Both the position numbers and the translations under genes were made by a program. Shown piece after piece: positions 21,420 through 33,866 of a stretch of DNA of 64,000 nt. The first letter of the stretch is position 1, and each line of letters opens with the position of its first letter. Source of the stretch: Ascarosepion bandense (taxonomy: Eukaryota; Mollusca; Cephalopoda; Sepiida; Sepiidae); the NCBI GenBank assembly GCA_037127315.1, contig JBBBDQ010000421.1, positions 2,314,501 through 2,378,500 on the forward strand, in the 5' to 3' direction. Below the pieces are notes generated by a model, which saw nothing but the letters and a program-made list of their open reading frames with translations, did no database searches and was not told the origin of the DNA.

Positions 21420-24400
21420 ATAGATAGACCATTCTAACGCCCGGTTAAAACTCCTCCCACTTTTTTTGGACATGAGTAGAGGTGCATGCCTTGTTTCCTG
21501 TTTAGGAAGGGGTTCACTTTTTCTTTCTTCTCGTCCGGTCCTAGCCCTAGTGCTGTCGCAAGCTTTTTGCAGTGTTTGTGGATGGTGTCAACGTGTCTTC
21601 ATCCTGAGGGTACCGGTTTGGCAGTTTCTTGGTTGATGCTTCCAACTGGTAGTTAGGAGCCCGAACTCGTGCGTACCGTCATGAGAGACTGTTCTGACCA
21701 ACAGTTGAATAATATCGGGGTTATATGTAGTGCCATGTCGCGTATGGATGGGTGTCCCTGCATGAACCTCCTGTGGGCAACCCTGAGGTCACATTATGCT
21801 GCAGTCTGCGCCATTTTCTCTACCACACATGCTGCATACAGCGACCGACTGATTCTACTCTAGGCATCTCTCCTAATACAGCTCACTAACCATGAATACA
21901 CACTATCATAATAGCAAAACTAAACCAGCTAACCAAAAAACATCCAAACACATCAACATCTCCTTCACTAACATACGAGGTATATGCACCAAATTTTACA
22001 GTGTCGAATACTTCCTCCAAGTAAACTTACCTGACATCCTCACCCTCAGCGAAACTAACCTTGATCCTTCTATCCTCTCTTCTGAATTCTACGTCCCTGG
22101 TCAGGAAGGACTCTAATATCCACATGCATGGGCTTGGTGTTTACGTCTCTAGCTAGGGTGATCTCTATTGAATCCCTGGATCATTCTTATATGTGTTTCC
22201 GTCTCTTCCTACTAAACTATGTTAGCTATCTCTTCTTTCTTTATCGCCGCCCTCATCTTCCGACTGTTCTGTTCTTGACATCATCTCCAATAATATTGAC
22301 AAGGTCATTTTTTCTCATCAACTTGCCCATATATTTATGTTTGGCTACTTTAACGTCCACCACGCCAAGTGATTGGAAAACTCTCTCCCAGATCTTGCTG
22401 GTATCCACATCATGAATTTTTCAATCACTCAGTCCCTTACGCAAGTGGTGGATTTCCCCACGCGTTTCTTTAATAACCCTAATGGACCTGACTCACTGCT
22501 AGATTTCTGTTTTACTTCCATCCCTGACTCTTGCAATGTCAAGCAACTCTGCCCGCTCGGAAACTCTGATCATGTTTTCCGTTAACATCTCTTTCCACAC
22601 CCACTCAACCCAAGAATCTCAGACTAGCAGAATATCTTACTGCTACCAAAAAGCTGATTGGGACTCATTCCGCAATTTCCTGTGTGACGTTCCTTGGAAC
22701 AAAGTCTTTAGTCTTCCCGTTGAAGAATGTGCGGCTGAGGTCTCTTCTTAGGCTAAGACTGGCATTGAAGTTTTTATCCAAGTCAGGAAGTTGAGACTTA
22801 AATCCCACTCATCCACTTGGTTCTCCCTCGCTTACTCAGCCGCCATCACCCATCAAAATCACTTCTTCCCCGGCTTTGCCTCTGCTCGCAATGAGTGCAA
22901 GAAGATATTTAAAGAAGCTAAGCTACTGTTTGCAGCCAGAATGAAGTAGCGCATAGCATCCTGTAAGTTCGGTTCCAAAGACTACTGGAGGCTCTGTAAA
23001 AGTGTACTAAACAGCAGCAAATACTCAACCCTCCTCTAATCAAAGAATTTGAGGTTCTTACCGCTACAACAGACAAGGCTGAGTGCTTTTCTCGAAGATT
23101 TTCCACCAACTTGACACTGGACTCGTCTGAAGTATCTGTACCCGACTTCCCACCCCGAACTGAGGCCCAACTGAATGGCATCCACATTACCCCCTCGGTG
23201 GTCTCTAACATAATTTCAAAGCTTGACCACCATAAAGCGAGCGGCGGCGACGAAATGTTCCCCTTAACTCACCTCTGTTCTCTCCAAACACTATAACTTC
23301 TGCCTCACTGCTTCTTGTTTTCCTGCCTGCTGGAAGTTCTCATGCGTGGTTCCAATATATAAAAACACTGGTGAACCATCTAATCCCTCTAATTATCGCC
23401 CAATCAGCCTCTTACCAATTTTTGGCAGTTTGTTCAAAGCCACCATCAACGTCTAGGTCCTTCAACATCTGACAGCCCACAGTCTCTTCTCTGACAAACA
23501 ATATGGTTTCCGCTTCACCAGGTCTACTGCCGATATGCTCACAACCACCACTGAGTATATACACCAGGCTCTCGACAGGAACGGCGAAGCCCGAACTGTT
23601 GCCCTAGATATCTCTAAAGCGTTTGACAGAGTCTGGCATGCTGGTCTTCTACGCAAGCTGCGGGGCTATAGTATAACTGGACAATTGTTTGACCTAATCC
23701 TGTCATTCCTTTCAAATCGCACTATGAAAGTACTATCGAACGGACATGCCTCCCAATACTATCATACGAACGATTCTAGGTCCTACGCTTTTCCTGATTT
23801 ACATTAACGATATCCACGATGTAATAAGATCCCAAGTAGGCATATACGTTGAAGACACTACGGTTTACTCTCACCTCGATCAAAAATCTGACGAGGCTGA
23901 CAAAGCAAACCTCGCTGCCGAGTTTGATAAGAACCTCCAATCCGTGGTGGACTGGGGTAAGAAATGGCTCGTGAATTTAAATGCTTCCAAAACGGAGCTG
24001 CTATCTATTAACCATCACAGACAATCGTTCCTATCCCTGATTAGCATGGATCAGGCTAGTCTCCCTGAAAGTAAATCATTGCGCCTCCTCGGTTTAACTC
24101 TCACAACATACCCCAAGTGGAATGACTATATAGAATGCATAGCTAAATCCGCTGCTAAGAAGGTCGGTTCTCTGTGTAGGGCCAAGACGTCTTTCTTGTC
24201 TGAATCCATCCAGCATATATATAAATCTACCATCCGCCCGTGCATTGAATATTGCTGCCTTATCTGGTCGGATGCTCCTGCTATCCACCTAGGGGTCCTT
24301 GACAAAATCCAACTGAGAATCTGTAATGTGATCGATTCCGACTTGGCAGCTCAGATGCAGTCACTTTCTCACTGGTGCAATGTGGCTTCCCTGTGAATCT

Positions 24401-24870
24401 TCTGCACATACTTTCACGGCTTCTGCACCAATGGACTTAGCTCAGTAGTGCCCCCTATATATGAATTTACTCGAGCCACAAGATTAGCAACTAGGTCCCA
24501 CCCTTTTACTGTGAAACCAGTAAAATGAAAACGCAAATTCTACTCCAGCAGCTTCTTTTCTTGCACCCCCTGTAGAATTCCCTTCCATTTACTTGCTTTC
24601 CCGACAGCTACAATTTCCAAGAATTTAAATGTAAAGTCAATAGTCATCTCCTATCTCACTAACCTGCATCCTCTCTCTCATGTTCCCTTCTCCGTCCACT
24701 CCTCTCTCATCAGTATTCTCATCCTTTTCTTTCCCACTTCCTGACACTCCCTATAACCTGTCACTCTTTCTTATAACTTTCCTCCTATGTAACCCCCTGC
24801 GCACCTGTAGCAGTAAACTGCCTTGCTTGGAGCGATATGATTTTAAAAAAATGTTCCAGCGTAAAGGTCA
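21420..24870 (+). pseudogene. Jockey-like LINE, near full length but inactivated
   Basis: The 5' leader includes CTTGTTTCCTGTTTAGGA. An endonuclease begins near 21,950 (NISFTNIRGICTKFYSVEYF, DILTLSETNLDPS) and continues through broken frames to about 22,590 (FPTRFFNNPNGPDSLLDF, GNSDHVF). Reverse transcriptase spans about 23,370-24,390 (NPSNYRPISLLPIFGSL, QYGFRFTRSTADML, ALDISKAFDRVWHAGLL, ILGPTLFLIYINDI, GKKWLVNLNASKTELLSI, STIRPCIEYCC). The catalytic box is YVEDTT instead of YADD, and the GVPQGS segment before it is frameshifted, so the enzyme is dead. The 3' end is CCCCCTGCGCACC, GCCTTGCTTGGAGCG, GATATGATTTTAAAAA. The clade (Jockey/I/CR1 group) is inferred from RT style. Confidence 0.9.
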
Positions 24871-25088
24871 GGATAAAACAATTCTCAAACTTAGATACCG
24901 GGTATTACGTGTATGAGGAAAGAATCGATGACATTCCAGAAAAAAAAAATGAAGAATGCAGCCGGTAACAATCAAAATTTTAAGGAAGGAAAAGGTAATT
25001 AAATTCAAACTAACTGACGATTATAACCAGCCTCAGTGATAATTCATCGAGTCTGTGCCGATAATCGTATATCACCATCCTATATATA

Positions 25089-25251
25089 TCGAGGTACCAC
25101 CGATAAATATCGAAAATCAATAATCGAAAAAATCAGGTTATAGAAGGATTGGTTCGATTTTAATCAAATTTGATACACTTATAGACAAAGACATAAGAAA
25201 CGATATTCAGAAGTTTCAAGGTTGCAGTTCTTACAATAGTGCAGAAAATCG

Positions 25252-25287
<36 letters not shown>

Positions 25288-25662
25288 GCAAGATATTTGT
25301 GTGTATGTCTGTTTATCTGCCTGTATGTCTGTATTTTTTCAGCACTTTTATTTTAGTTTTTGCTTCGGGTTTGGCTCTAAATAGGTATAATTGTAGTTCT
25401 TAGTCTCAGCCATGATACCATTTACTAAGAGGACTTATTTAGCCTTCAAAATTCAGTTTACGACGAAAAGAACTTTTTGATATCGATACTAGGAAATCAA
25501 AATTAGACTTACATCCATTCATTTTTCTTTCAGTCTGCGGTTTCACTTTAACTGGAAACAGCTATTGCTTTCGTGCCAACGTCCAAAGAGTCTGAGTTCC
25601 AGGACCATGGATTAATTTTAAAGCTTTCATTACATCCGAGCAACGCCGAGCTATTCTGCTAG
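25089..25662 (+). mobile_element. Helitron-like non-autonomous element, short copy
   Basis: Ends with the family hairpin (CCGAGCAACGCCGAG variant) and CTGCTAG at 25,656-25,662, followed by T. It begins near TCGAGGTACCACCG, preceded by A, lacking the ~170-bp left part of longer copies. The interior has (TA)n at 25,255-25,283. Confidence 0.6.
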
Positions 25663-26330
25663 TGTATTATAAGACAGAAGTTCATTTATTTGTATATTAT
25701 GCCACGGAATTAACCACAACAAGAAAAAAACTTGTATAATCTTCGGTCGTGTTTTTTCTCGCTTGGCATAAACATATTTTACTTTGACAGAGTCCGGATC
25801 AAATACATGTTTTTAGCAAAATGTCAGTATCTTAATGAAGGTATATAATTATAAAAACAAAATCATTTAATCACATCTTCGGCCACTCAATCTCCCGTAA
25901 TGGCTTTGGTCGTATAAATCGCTCGCTAATTTTGGTGTCAATATTTATAGTTTGTCTACTAAATTGTCTGTTTAATTGAGAGTTAATATTAGCCTGTGAC
26001 AATGAGCTGTCAGGAGACGAATAGAAAAAGGATTCGTCGGGCAGAAGGTTATTTAATTAGTCAAAATTGGAAAACTAAGGAAGGAAAGAGATTTTAATTG
26101 GAAGAGACAGTGAAAATGGAATGGTGATGATATATTAGCCTGGAAAAAAATTAGTAACGTGCTTAACTGAAGACAATTGGCGAGACTTGAAGATAAATCA
26201 ATATGAAGCAACCCTACCTGAATAAAAAATGCACTAAGAAAAGTCTAATAAAATAAACTACATCTTTACTCTTCGCTTAGATAGATGAAATAATCAGCAA
26301 GATTACGACTTCCGGTAAGAATCAAATTCT
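25663..26330. other. No gene seen
   Basis: AT-rich, no supported feature. Confidence 0.4.
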
Positions 26331-26637
26331 CATTGTCAATCACTTAAATTGTCATACGTGATACACGCTTTGGCGATCATGTCTCTCCACGACTTCTTTA
26401 CCTAAATAACTGTTGACTCTTTCAGTTAAATTGTCATACCTGATACACGCTTTGGCGATAATTTCTCTTTCGATCCATGACTGACGAGATTGAAGATTTT
26501 CACGCAGTAGGTTGCCATTTATCCCTGAGATAGACTGCTTGCCAACCAAGGATATAGAACCTAATCTCTCCTGTAATTCAAACCACAACTTGAGGGAGAA
26601 GAGATGGCTAATACTTTTCCGAATGGTATTTTGAATG
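26331..26637 (-). mobile_element. tRNA-type SINE, 3' half, interrupted
   Basis: The minus-strand 3' half of the SINE family. The segment CACTTAAATTGTCATAC to GGCGATCATG is partly duplicated (26,340 and 26,425). It stops at 26,637, where a LINE is inserted; the remaining 5' half resumes at 27,806. Confidence 0.75.
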
Positions 26638-27805
26638 AGCATCCCTCCACATCCTACTGTACAAACACTGGTGTTCTTCAGGGCTCTATCCTAGGCCCGA
26701 CGCACTTCCTTATTTTCATAAATGATCTCCCAGACGTGATCAAGTTCCAAGTAGGCATCTACGCAGATGACATCACAATGTACCCCGCATCAGTAAGAAA
26801 TCCAGCGTGGCGGACAAACATAACCTAATCTTTAGAGTGATCTACATTCTGTGGTAGATTGGGGAAAGAAGTGGCTTGTAAATTTCAATGCATCTAAGAC
26901 AAAGCTGCTGTCTGTCAGTCATCATTGGCAACCCTTCCTGTCTCCTATAAGCATGGACCAAGCGAGTCTCCCTGAGAGCAATACACTGCGCCTTCTCGGC
27001 CTCTCTTCCGATCTCAAGTGGAACCATTACATTGAGTCAATAGCTAAATCCACTGCTAGGAAGGTTGTGTCACTGGAAGGTTGGGTCACTGGAAGGTTGG
27101 GTCACTGCTAGGAAGGTTGGGTATGTTTTTTCCGCCTGAATCCATCTTGCATATATACAAATCAACCATCCGTCCGAGCATGGAATATTGTTGTCACATA
27201 TGGTCAGGCGCCCTCACTGTTCATCTCAGTGTTCTTGACAGGGTCCAAAGGAGAATTAGTAATGGCTGCCCGACTCGCTGCTACAGCCACTTTCTCACCG
27301 ATGGGATGTGGCTTCGTACTGTTTGTTCTATAAATATTTTCATGATTTCTGCTCCGACGAACTTAAGTCACTGGTGTCCCTGACACAGGTGTTTACTCGT
27401 GCAACCAAACTGGTTACTGGGTCCAACCCATTTACAGTTAGATTAACCAAATGCAGACGACAGTTATACTCCATTAGCTTCTTTTCTCGCACTTTCTGCC
27501 TGTGAAACTCGCTTTCATATTCTTGCGTTCCTGACAGCTACAACCTCCAGGAATTTAAATGCAATGTCAATACCCATCTCTTAAACACTTGACTCTAGTT
27601 CTTTTTACATCACCCTGTATATATTTTCTTTTATTTCTACCTTTGTAACTTTCATCACACCCGTATTCCCATCCTTCTCTTGATCTTTTCTAACTGGTCC
27701 GTCTTTTTCTTTACTCTCCTTCTATTTAATCTTTTACTCTTATGTAGCCCCCTGCGCATCAATGGCGTTACCGTCTTGCTTGGGGTAAAACGATTAAAAA
27801 AAAAA
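26638..27805 (+). pseudogene. Jockey-like LINE, 5'-truncated copy nested in a SINE
   Basis: It begins inside reverse transcriptase (GVLQGSILGPTHFLIFINDL, VGIYADDITMYP with the YADD box intact), continues with WGKKWLVNFNASKTKLLSV, STIRPSMEYCCHIWSGAL and FFSRTFC, and ends in GCCCCCTGCGCATC, GTCTTGCTTGGGG, GATTAAAAAAAAAA. A short local expansion of GGAAGGTTGGGTCACT lies at 27,076-27,120. Several frameshifts and stops are present. TGAATG flanks both sides (26,632-26,637; 27,807-27,812), a possible target duplication. Confidence 0.85.
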
Positions 27806-27890
27806 GTGAATGCAACAACTTCAACTGAAATTTGAACTAGGCTCTCCTATTTTTCATTCCGAGTCGATATCCATTGCTCCACGATGCACA
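27806..27890 (-). mobile_element. tRNA-type SINE, 5' half of the interrupted copy
   Basis: GTGAATGCAACAACTTCAAC, then TTTGAACTAGG and CGAGTCGATATCCATTGC match the head of the family and complete the half at 26,331-26,637. Confidence 0.75.
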
Positions 27891-29366
27891 TTCATTTAAC
27901 ATTGTGCGTAACCGAAATAAACGAGAATAACCTATGGTTAAGGGTTAAAAAGCAAAATAATTCTACCTAATAAAAAGTCACATAGTTTGTTGGAAATATA
28001 TCGAATTTCTGAAATCCGATACTTTTGATGAAGCCTGAAAAGAAGCAGAATGTGGCTGTGTCTTATCATTGGCATTTAAACTTACGAATCAGTAACTATC
28101 GAGAAGATGCGATTTTAACATGAGAATGGCGTTCTTCTTCCAAAATTCTTCAATAAAGTTTCTCATTTAACAGAGAACGGATGGATTTGAAAGATACTAA
28201 AGTTTCTACACATGCTGTTAAAATTTAAACAAGAATTGGTAAAATTATGAGATTGTAAAATTATATCATTTTTTCTGAAATATCCCGTATATATGTTTAT
28301 TTCTCATGTACGTTTTACCCAATACATTTTTAGTTGTTGCATACTGTATTTTATATCCTCGTTTCAGCTCTGAAGAGAAAACGAGTCAACTATTTTTAAT
28401 TTTTTTTTGTTTGGAGATTTCCACTTTTGGTAAATGGTGCCTCTCTTTAAATTCCACATTTTTCTTTCAATAAATATATATACTTTCATATCATTGATTA
28501 AATTTAATATTACCTGCAATATGATCTCTAAGGAATCTTCGTAATTTATTTCATCTATATATTTTACGTCTACAAATGCGTTGTCCCTTTAAGATAAGAT
28601 GAGCACATTTATCACGCCAAATGAAAATGATATGGAAAATCAGTATTACAAAGATTCTTTTATATGCTATGTTTCTTCCTGAAAAAGCATATCACAGGAG
28701 TGACATTTGATAGAAGAAACAGTTTGGAAACCGTCTAGAGCGGTGCTAGCCCGAAGTTACAAATCATCCTGAATAAAAGTTTCTACCTACTAGCCTCTTT
28801 TAAATGTTATAAACTCTACCAGAAACAACTAATATCCATTATCAAAGTTGAAGTATAAGCCACCATCAGACGGATGTCACCGGAAAAGCAAGTTGCTAGC
28901 TATGACATTGTTTATGTAAATTTTGTTAAAAATCACTGAAATTTCTTTGTGTTTATTCTTTTTCCATATTTTGGTCAATTGTTCTAGTTCCCGATAAAAA
29001 TTAAATAGAAACTATCCGATGTCTGGACACTTTCGGCTTTCATAAGTCATTGTCAAGGATCTTCCGCTGACAATATTGTGACTATATGTAACTTTTTGCG
29101 TTGTGTCAGTTTCATCTTTGTATAAATATTATGCTATCCCGCATTATGCTGCTTTTTGCTAAAGTGTCGCATTTTCACGCGTCAGAATTTGTTGATCCAT
29201 GTCGTTTTTAGGAAATAATATATGCTTAGCGTAATTGTTCCAAAACTTGATAACATTTTATTCATTTTCCAAGATGTTTTGTTCATTGTAGTGTTGTGCA
29301 GCAGTAGAAGTTTGCCGAAAATTTCAACCATATTTTAAAAATTTAAAAAGTCACCGGGAGAAGGGA
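27891..29366. other. No gene seen
   Basis: About 1.5 kb of AT-rich sequence. The minus strand near 29,065-29,020 reads CTTATGAAAGCCGAAAGTG, reminiscent of terminal segments of some retroelements, but with no second copy here. Confidence 0.4.
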
Positions 29367-29367
29367 A

Positions 29368-30640
29368 GTACAGGGTGGAGCAGAGCAGCTTACTTATTTG
29401 GAATAACAATTGAAACAAAAGTAATGTAGATATACATATAATTCTTTAAACAACGTCAATTACAACATTTAAATTTAATGTTTTACAAGCTTTAAAGATG
29501 ACGTCAGTCAGATGGCGTCCATTCTGCTCAATGCACTGGGTTAATCGTACTCTGAAATTTCGGTCAACTCGGTCAGCATATCGATGGGCATGTTGGCGAC
29601 AGTTTGACGAATATTGTTCTTCAGGTGAGCCAGGGCGTTAGGACGACCGTTGTAAACAATTGACTTCAGATGGTCTCATAGAAAATAGACATAAGTTGAT
29701 AAATCAGGGGACCGTGTTGGCCAATGCAGATCGCCCCTCAAAGAGATGAGGTGCCCTGGAAAGTTCTGCTGCAAAACTGTTATTGACACGCGCGCTGTGT
29801 GTGCCGTGGCACCGTCCTGCTGGAACCATACATCCCCAACACCCATATAGTTCAGTGTTGGTAAGAAAAACTCATGGATCATGCTGACGTAACGTTTAGA
29901 TGTCACTGATACTGCCTGTTCGTTTTCTTAAAAAAACATGAGCCAATTATGCCAATTCGCGATAGTGCATACCAAACAGTACACATTCTGCGTGTAGAGG
30001 ATGTTAATGAAGTTTTCTGAGGATTTCAAGGCTCCAATAGCGCATGTTTTGCTTATTTACTGATCCCGAAAGATGAGTCTCATCACTTAAAAAAACAAGC
30101 GTGTCATCAAGCAAGCCAACAAGCGCCTCACATGCATTTTCACGAGCAACAAAATCGCGTGGATCAGGTTCCTGCACAACAGCCAATTTGTAAGGATGTA
30201 ATTTCAATTCTTTATGAGCAGACAACCCTATAGCAGATGCATGTTTGCGGGCAAACCGTCGGGGGGGATCTCAAAACAGTTTATCTCACCGCTTTAATGT
30301 TTTGGGGTGATCTTGCTGTTCGTGGTAGGCCAGGTTTCTTCTTCTTTACATCACTAGTTTTCCTAAAGTTGTTTACCCAGGAAACAGTCAACTTCCGGTC
30401 AAGAACACGACCACGGGGAGCAATATTGAAATGTTGACCAAATGCACGTTGCGTGGCGACATTTGAGCCACCGCTTGAAAAATATGTCTCAAAAGCAAAA
30501 GTGCGTTCCAACTTCGTCCACTCCATTATGCGCACTGAGGTTTCTGTAAAGTAAACAGAAACAAACTTTAAATCCTGCACTCTCGAGTAAGCCTTTCCCC
30601 ACTATCTTCGGAGCAGCCATCTTATACTTCCGATCACAAC
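29368..30640 (-). pseudogene. mariner-like transposase, broken copy
   Basis: The minus strand encodes an N-terminal DNA-binding part (30,530-30,281: WTKLERTFAFETYFSSGGS, ATQRAFGQHFNIAPRGRVLD, LTVSWVNNFRKT), a central part (30,225-30,004: KLHPYKLAVVQEPDPRDFVA, VFLSDETHLSGSVNKQNMRY) and a catalytic part (29,906-29,676: VWFQQDGATAHTARVS, LHWPTRSPDL). The three catalytic aspartates (SDE, QQDG, SPDL) are visible; 36 residues separate the last two by my count. Two frame changes and a stop break the ORF. A terminal block GTACAGGGTGGAGCAGAGC lies at 29,369 on, and no matching inverted end was found at the other side. Confidence 0.85.
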
Positions 30641-30666
30641 AGAATCCTATTTGCGTTGGCTCGTAA

Positions 30667-30850
30667 CAATTGTAAACATGTCTTCAAAGAGGCTAAGTCG
30701 TTGTTTGCGAACAGAATGAATCACCTAATAGCTTTTATCTCATGACTACCAGCGGTTCACTTTCTTCACTAAAGTTGAGGTGTTAAATTCTATTGATAAA
30801 GCGGAATGTTTTGCTAAAGAATTCTTGAATTGTCCTTCAATAAGGCAGCG
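30667..30850 (+). pseudogene. Jockey-like LINE internal fragment
   Basis: The peptide CKHVFKEAKSLFANRMNHLI followed by EVLNSIDKAECFAKEF corresponds to the linker between endonuclease and RT in the long copy (KKIFKEAKLLFAARMK and FEVLTATTDKAECFSRRF near 22,895-23,100). Confidence 0.6.
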
Positions 30851-30954
30851 AATTTCACTGAGTTCCGAAGTCGTATTGACATGGCCAAGGATGCATTCCG
30901 AAAGCTAAGTTGAGTTTTGAGGGACAGGAAATTTCGTTGGAAACAAAGAAAAGG

Positions 30955-31350
30955 GTACTAGATTGTTATGTGATATCTGTCCTTTAATATGGCAGCAAAG
31001 ATGAAGAAAAGACTTGAAGTAAACGAAATGTTGTTCTACGGGAGGATGCTAAGGATTCTATGGACCGGACATTTGAACAACAACGAGATTCTGGAAAGGA
31101 TGGAAATTAAAAGAAAGCATACTTAACATCGGGAAAAGACAGAAGTTCCTGAGACATGTAATTAAAAAGATGATCTTGGAGAATCATGCCCACAGGACAG
31201 ATACAGAGAAAGAGACAGGAGAACGCAACGCTTGTCGTACTTGATGGGCTTGAGCAAATAGATGGTATAGCAGGGTTTAGGAGAAGTAGCAAGAGAAAGG
31301 GTATTTAAAGCTACAAGATATAGGGAGATATGGAAGGCCATAATATAATT
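30955..31350 (+). pseudogene. RTE-like LINE C-terminal fragment
   Basis: Frameshifted version of the C-terminal region: FYGRMLRILWTGHLNNNEIL, ERMEIKRK, then GKRQKFLRHVIKK and ATRYREIWKA. It stops short of the GAA tail. Confidence 0.7.
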
Positions 31351-31355
31351 GGAAA

Positions 31356-31412
31356 AAGGGTAATCTATCTCTTTCCCATCAAGTATGGGTTAATTAGTAA
31401 GACTTGTATCAT
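31356..31412 (+). mobile_element. SINE body remnant
   Basis: GGTAATCTATCTCTTTCCC, ATGGGTTAATTAGTAAGAC and TTGTATCAT match the 5S-headed SINE body after its GGTATTAAT block. It is only a fragment. Confidence 0.45.
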
Positions 31413-31560
31413 AAAAACATTATTATCCTAAATAGAAAATTCTTACAATCTGAAAATATTGTTGGTCTTTAAGTAACATACAGTGTTTACAAGCCGTAGA
31501 AGTCAAATCAGTAACAATAAAGAAGCTTACATAGTCCACAAACTAAACTAAGAACTACAA

Positions 31561-31635
31561 AAAAAACAACAAAAAAAAAAAAAAACAACAACAACAACAA
31601 CAACAACAACAAAACAAAAAAAACAAAAAACAAAA
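31561..31635. repeat. (AAC)n / A-rich simple repeat
   Basis: A run of AAC units in an A-rich context. Confidence 0.9.
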
Positions 31636-31687
31636 CAAAACTTCTCTTTAGGTATGAAATCTACAAAATGATGAGTTGGCACAATTT

Positions 31688-31870
31688 TTTTTTTTTTTAA
31701 TCATATCACCCCAAGCAAGGCGAAAACGCCACTGATGTGCAGGGGGCTATGTAAGAGCGAAAAGATTGGAAAAGAGAAAAACTGGAAACCACATCCTAAA
31801 CAGGAAACAAGGGATGAGCCTCTTCACCTGTTCAATAGATGTGGGTGGAGTGTGAAAAGAAAAGAACTAA
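31688..31870 (-). mobile_element. Short LINE derivative: 5' leader joined to 3' UTR, second copy
   Basis: On the minus strand, ACTCCACCCACATCTATTGA and CTTGTTTCCTGTTTAGGA (LINE 5' leader) lead within ~70 bases to CATAGCCCCCTGCACATCAG, TTGCTTGGGGTGATATGATT and poly-A (LINE 3' end). No coding sequence lies in between. It has the same layout as 7,930-8,100. Confidence 0.7.
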
Positions 31871-32117
31871 ATTATCCGTTTTGCAAATTCGTGCCACAAT
31901 ACTGAGTAAGAAGATTTTGCGTTAATCTAATCAGTTCATCTAGACAGTTGATTTTATCACTAGAAATATTTCAATTTTTATTAATACTTTTGAAAATTTG
32001 ATATTTGAATATCATGTTGGTATGTATAAAACAATTGTTTCGCTTTTAAAAATAAAAACATTATTGTTTAGCAATAGTATCATTGAAAATGTTGCAATTT
32101 TGGAAAATTTACATTGT

Positions 32118-32431
32118 CATTGGAGATGCACAGTGGATATCATCTCGGGACGAGAAATCAGAGAGCCGAGTTCGAATTCCAGTTGAATTCGTTGCATTCA
32201 CTTACGCACAAATACCTTTGAGAAAGGTATTAACACATCGCTTTTTCCTTCAACTATGAGTTTAATAGCAAGATATATTGAGTTCTATAGCCTTGGTTGG
32301 CAACCAGTCTACAAGAGGAAGTAATGGTAACCTATTGAAGAGAAAAAATCTTCTGCCCAGTCAGTCATGTTTTTTCGAGACATGATCGCCCAAAGCGTGT
32401 ATCACGTATGTCACTTAACTAACTGACTGAT
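32118..32431 (+). mobile_element. tRNA-type SINE, complete plus-strand copy
   Basis: Block order: GCACAGTGGATATCATC head, GAGTTCGAATTCCAGTTG (B-box-like), TTCACTTACGCACAAATACC, GAAAGGTATTAACA, CTATAGCCTTGGTTGGCAAC, ATCTTCTGCCCAGTCAGTCA, GAGACATGATCGCC, CACTTAACTAACTGACTGA. This is the most convenient reference copy for the family. Confidence 0.85.
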
Positions 32432-33866
32432 AGTGTGAAAGAAGTCAATAGTGATGTGAAGAAGAAAGATCCGTTGAAAAAAAATTGAGATCAGACTTAA
32501 ATGATGAAAATTTATTTCTAATTTTAGGGAAATGGTAAACATAATATAAACAAAGCAAGAAAAAAAAAGAAATTTACAAGGGACACTATTTTACTTATTG
32601 AAAACATGTACGATTGTTTAATTGATGTTTGTAGATGTTTGCTATGTAGTGGATTTAATTTTGTTATGTTTGGTGAATTTACCACAGACTATTTTCAAAT
32701 CGAATTTGGGAAATTAGATCATGGTTTAAGCGGTGTATATTTTATAACAGAACAAAATGTTATCGAAATTGTTCATAATAAAACAAAGTAAAACTTCATT
32801 CAGTTTAATGTTGGTGTCAAAGAATACAATTTTGATCAAGGCCGTGATTTCTCAAAATGTTAATGTTTTCTGGATGAAATCGCAGGCCAAAGATTTCACA
32901 ACTTACCAGAACTTGAAACTAGCATTTCTAAATATATTAAAATGCCTCTTTCGTGTATAGAAGGCTATGTTACAAGTAAAGATTGTCCCACAGGAGAAGA
33001 AATATTTAATAATATAACTTCTTTTTTATTTTTCAAGAATATGAAATTATTTTGAAATATATAGATTGTCTTAATTAATAATTTCACTTAATACCACAGA
33101 TCTGGTGTTTTCAATTTGAACAGTTGTAGGAATTCTTTGACAAAAGCCTTTGTTAGTTTCTGAAATGCATCATTTCAATATAAACAAATATATTTATAAA
33201 AAAATATTGTCTGCTTGATTTATCGTTTTGAGATTATCTTAAAATTCTATTTATAAAAATGTTTATACAAATCTCTTGTACAATCGTCAGTAAAACAACT
33301 GAATAAATATTAAAAATACATATTTTATCAATAATGAAAATATGTTCACTAAGGTATATCAAAAAATGATATCTATTCAGAGAAACATTTACTGAGTAAA
33401 TTTTATTTTTTATTTTCCACCATTTTACATATAAAGAATTGATTAACTCTCCAAATTAACTCACCAAAATTCACCAAATTATTCTGTTAATCTAATATGA
33501 TTTTAGTTATTATCAAACATATACATACTAGTAATATCTATTATCATAATGAAAACAGTATTGACTTCATATTCTGTAAAACAAAAGTAGAGACTTGTAG
33601 ATTTGACAATCATCACAGAATAAAATTTATGAAAATTGTTGTCTGTCTGAGTTTCATTATGGTTTTCTTCAAGTATTTTCAGACTAACAATTTGCTAAAG
33701 TGTTAAACTTATTTTCTGGCTGTATTATAAAACTGTATCTTCTATGCGTTTATTCAGACAGTATGAAAAAATATGAATAATTTTATCTTCAATATCATGT
33801 AAAATCTTCCTAATTTTTGGTGAAGCAAATGATTCCTTTTGAGCATTGAGTTAGTGATATAAATTA
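32432..33866. other. No gene seen
   Basis: 1.4 kb of strongly AT-rich sequence. Short ORFs at 32,606-32,960 and 33,497-33,706 show no domain or splice context that I can support. Confidence 0.4.

Noticed and set aside
27891..29366. GATGAAGCCTGAAAAG near 28,027 as another hammerhead-like motif
   Set aside because: There is a GATGA box, but no GAAA after a paired stem in the right position.
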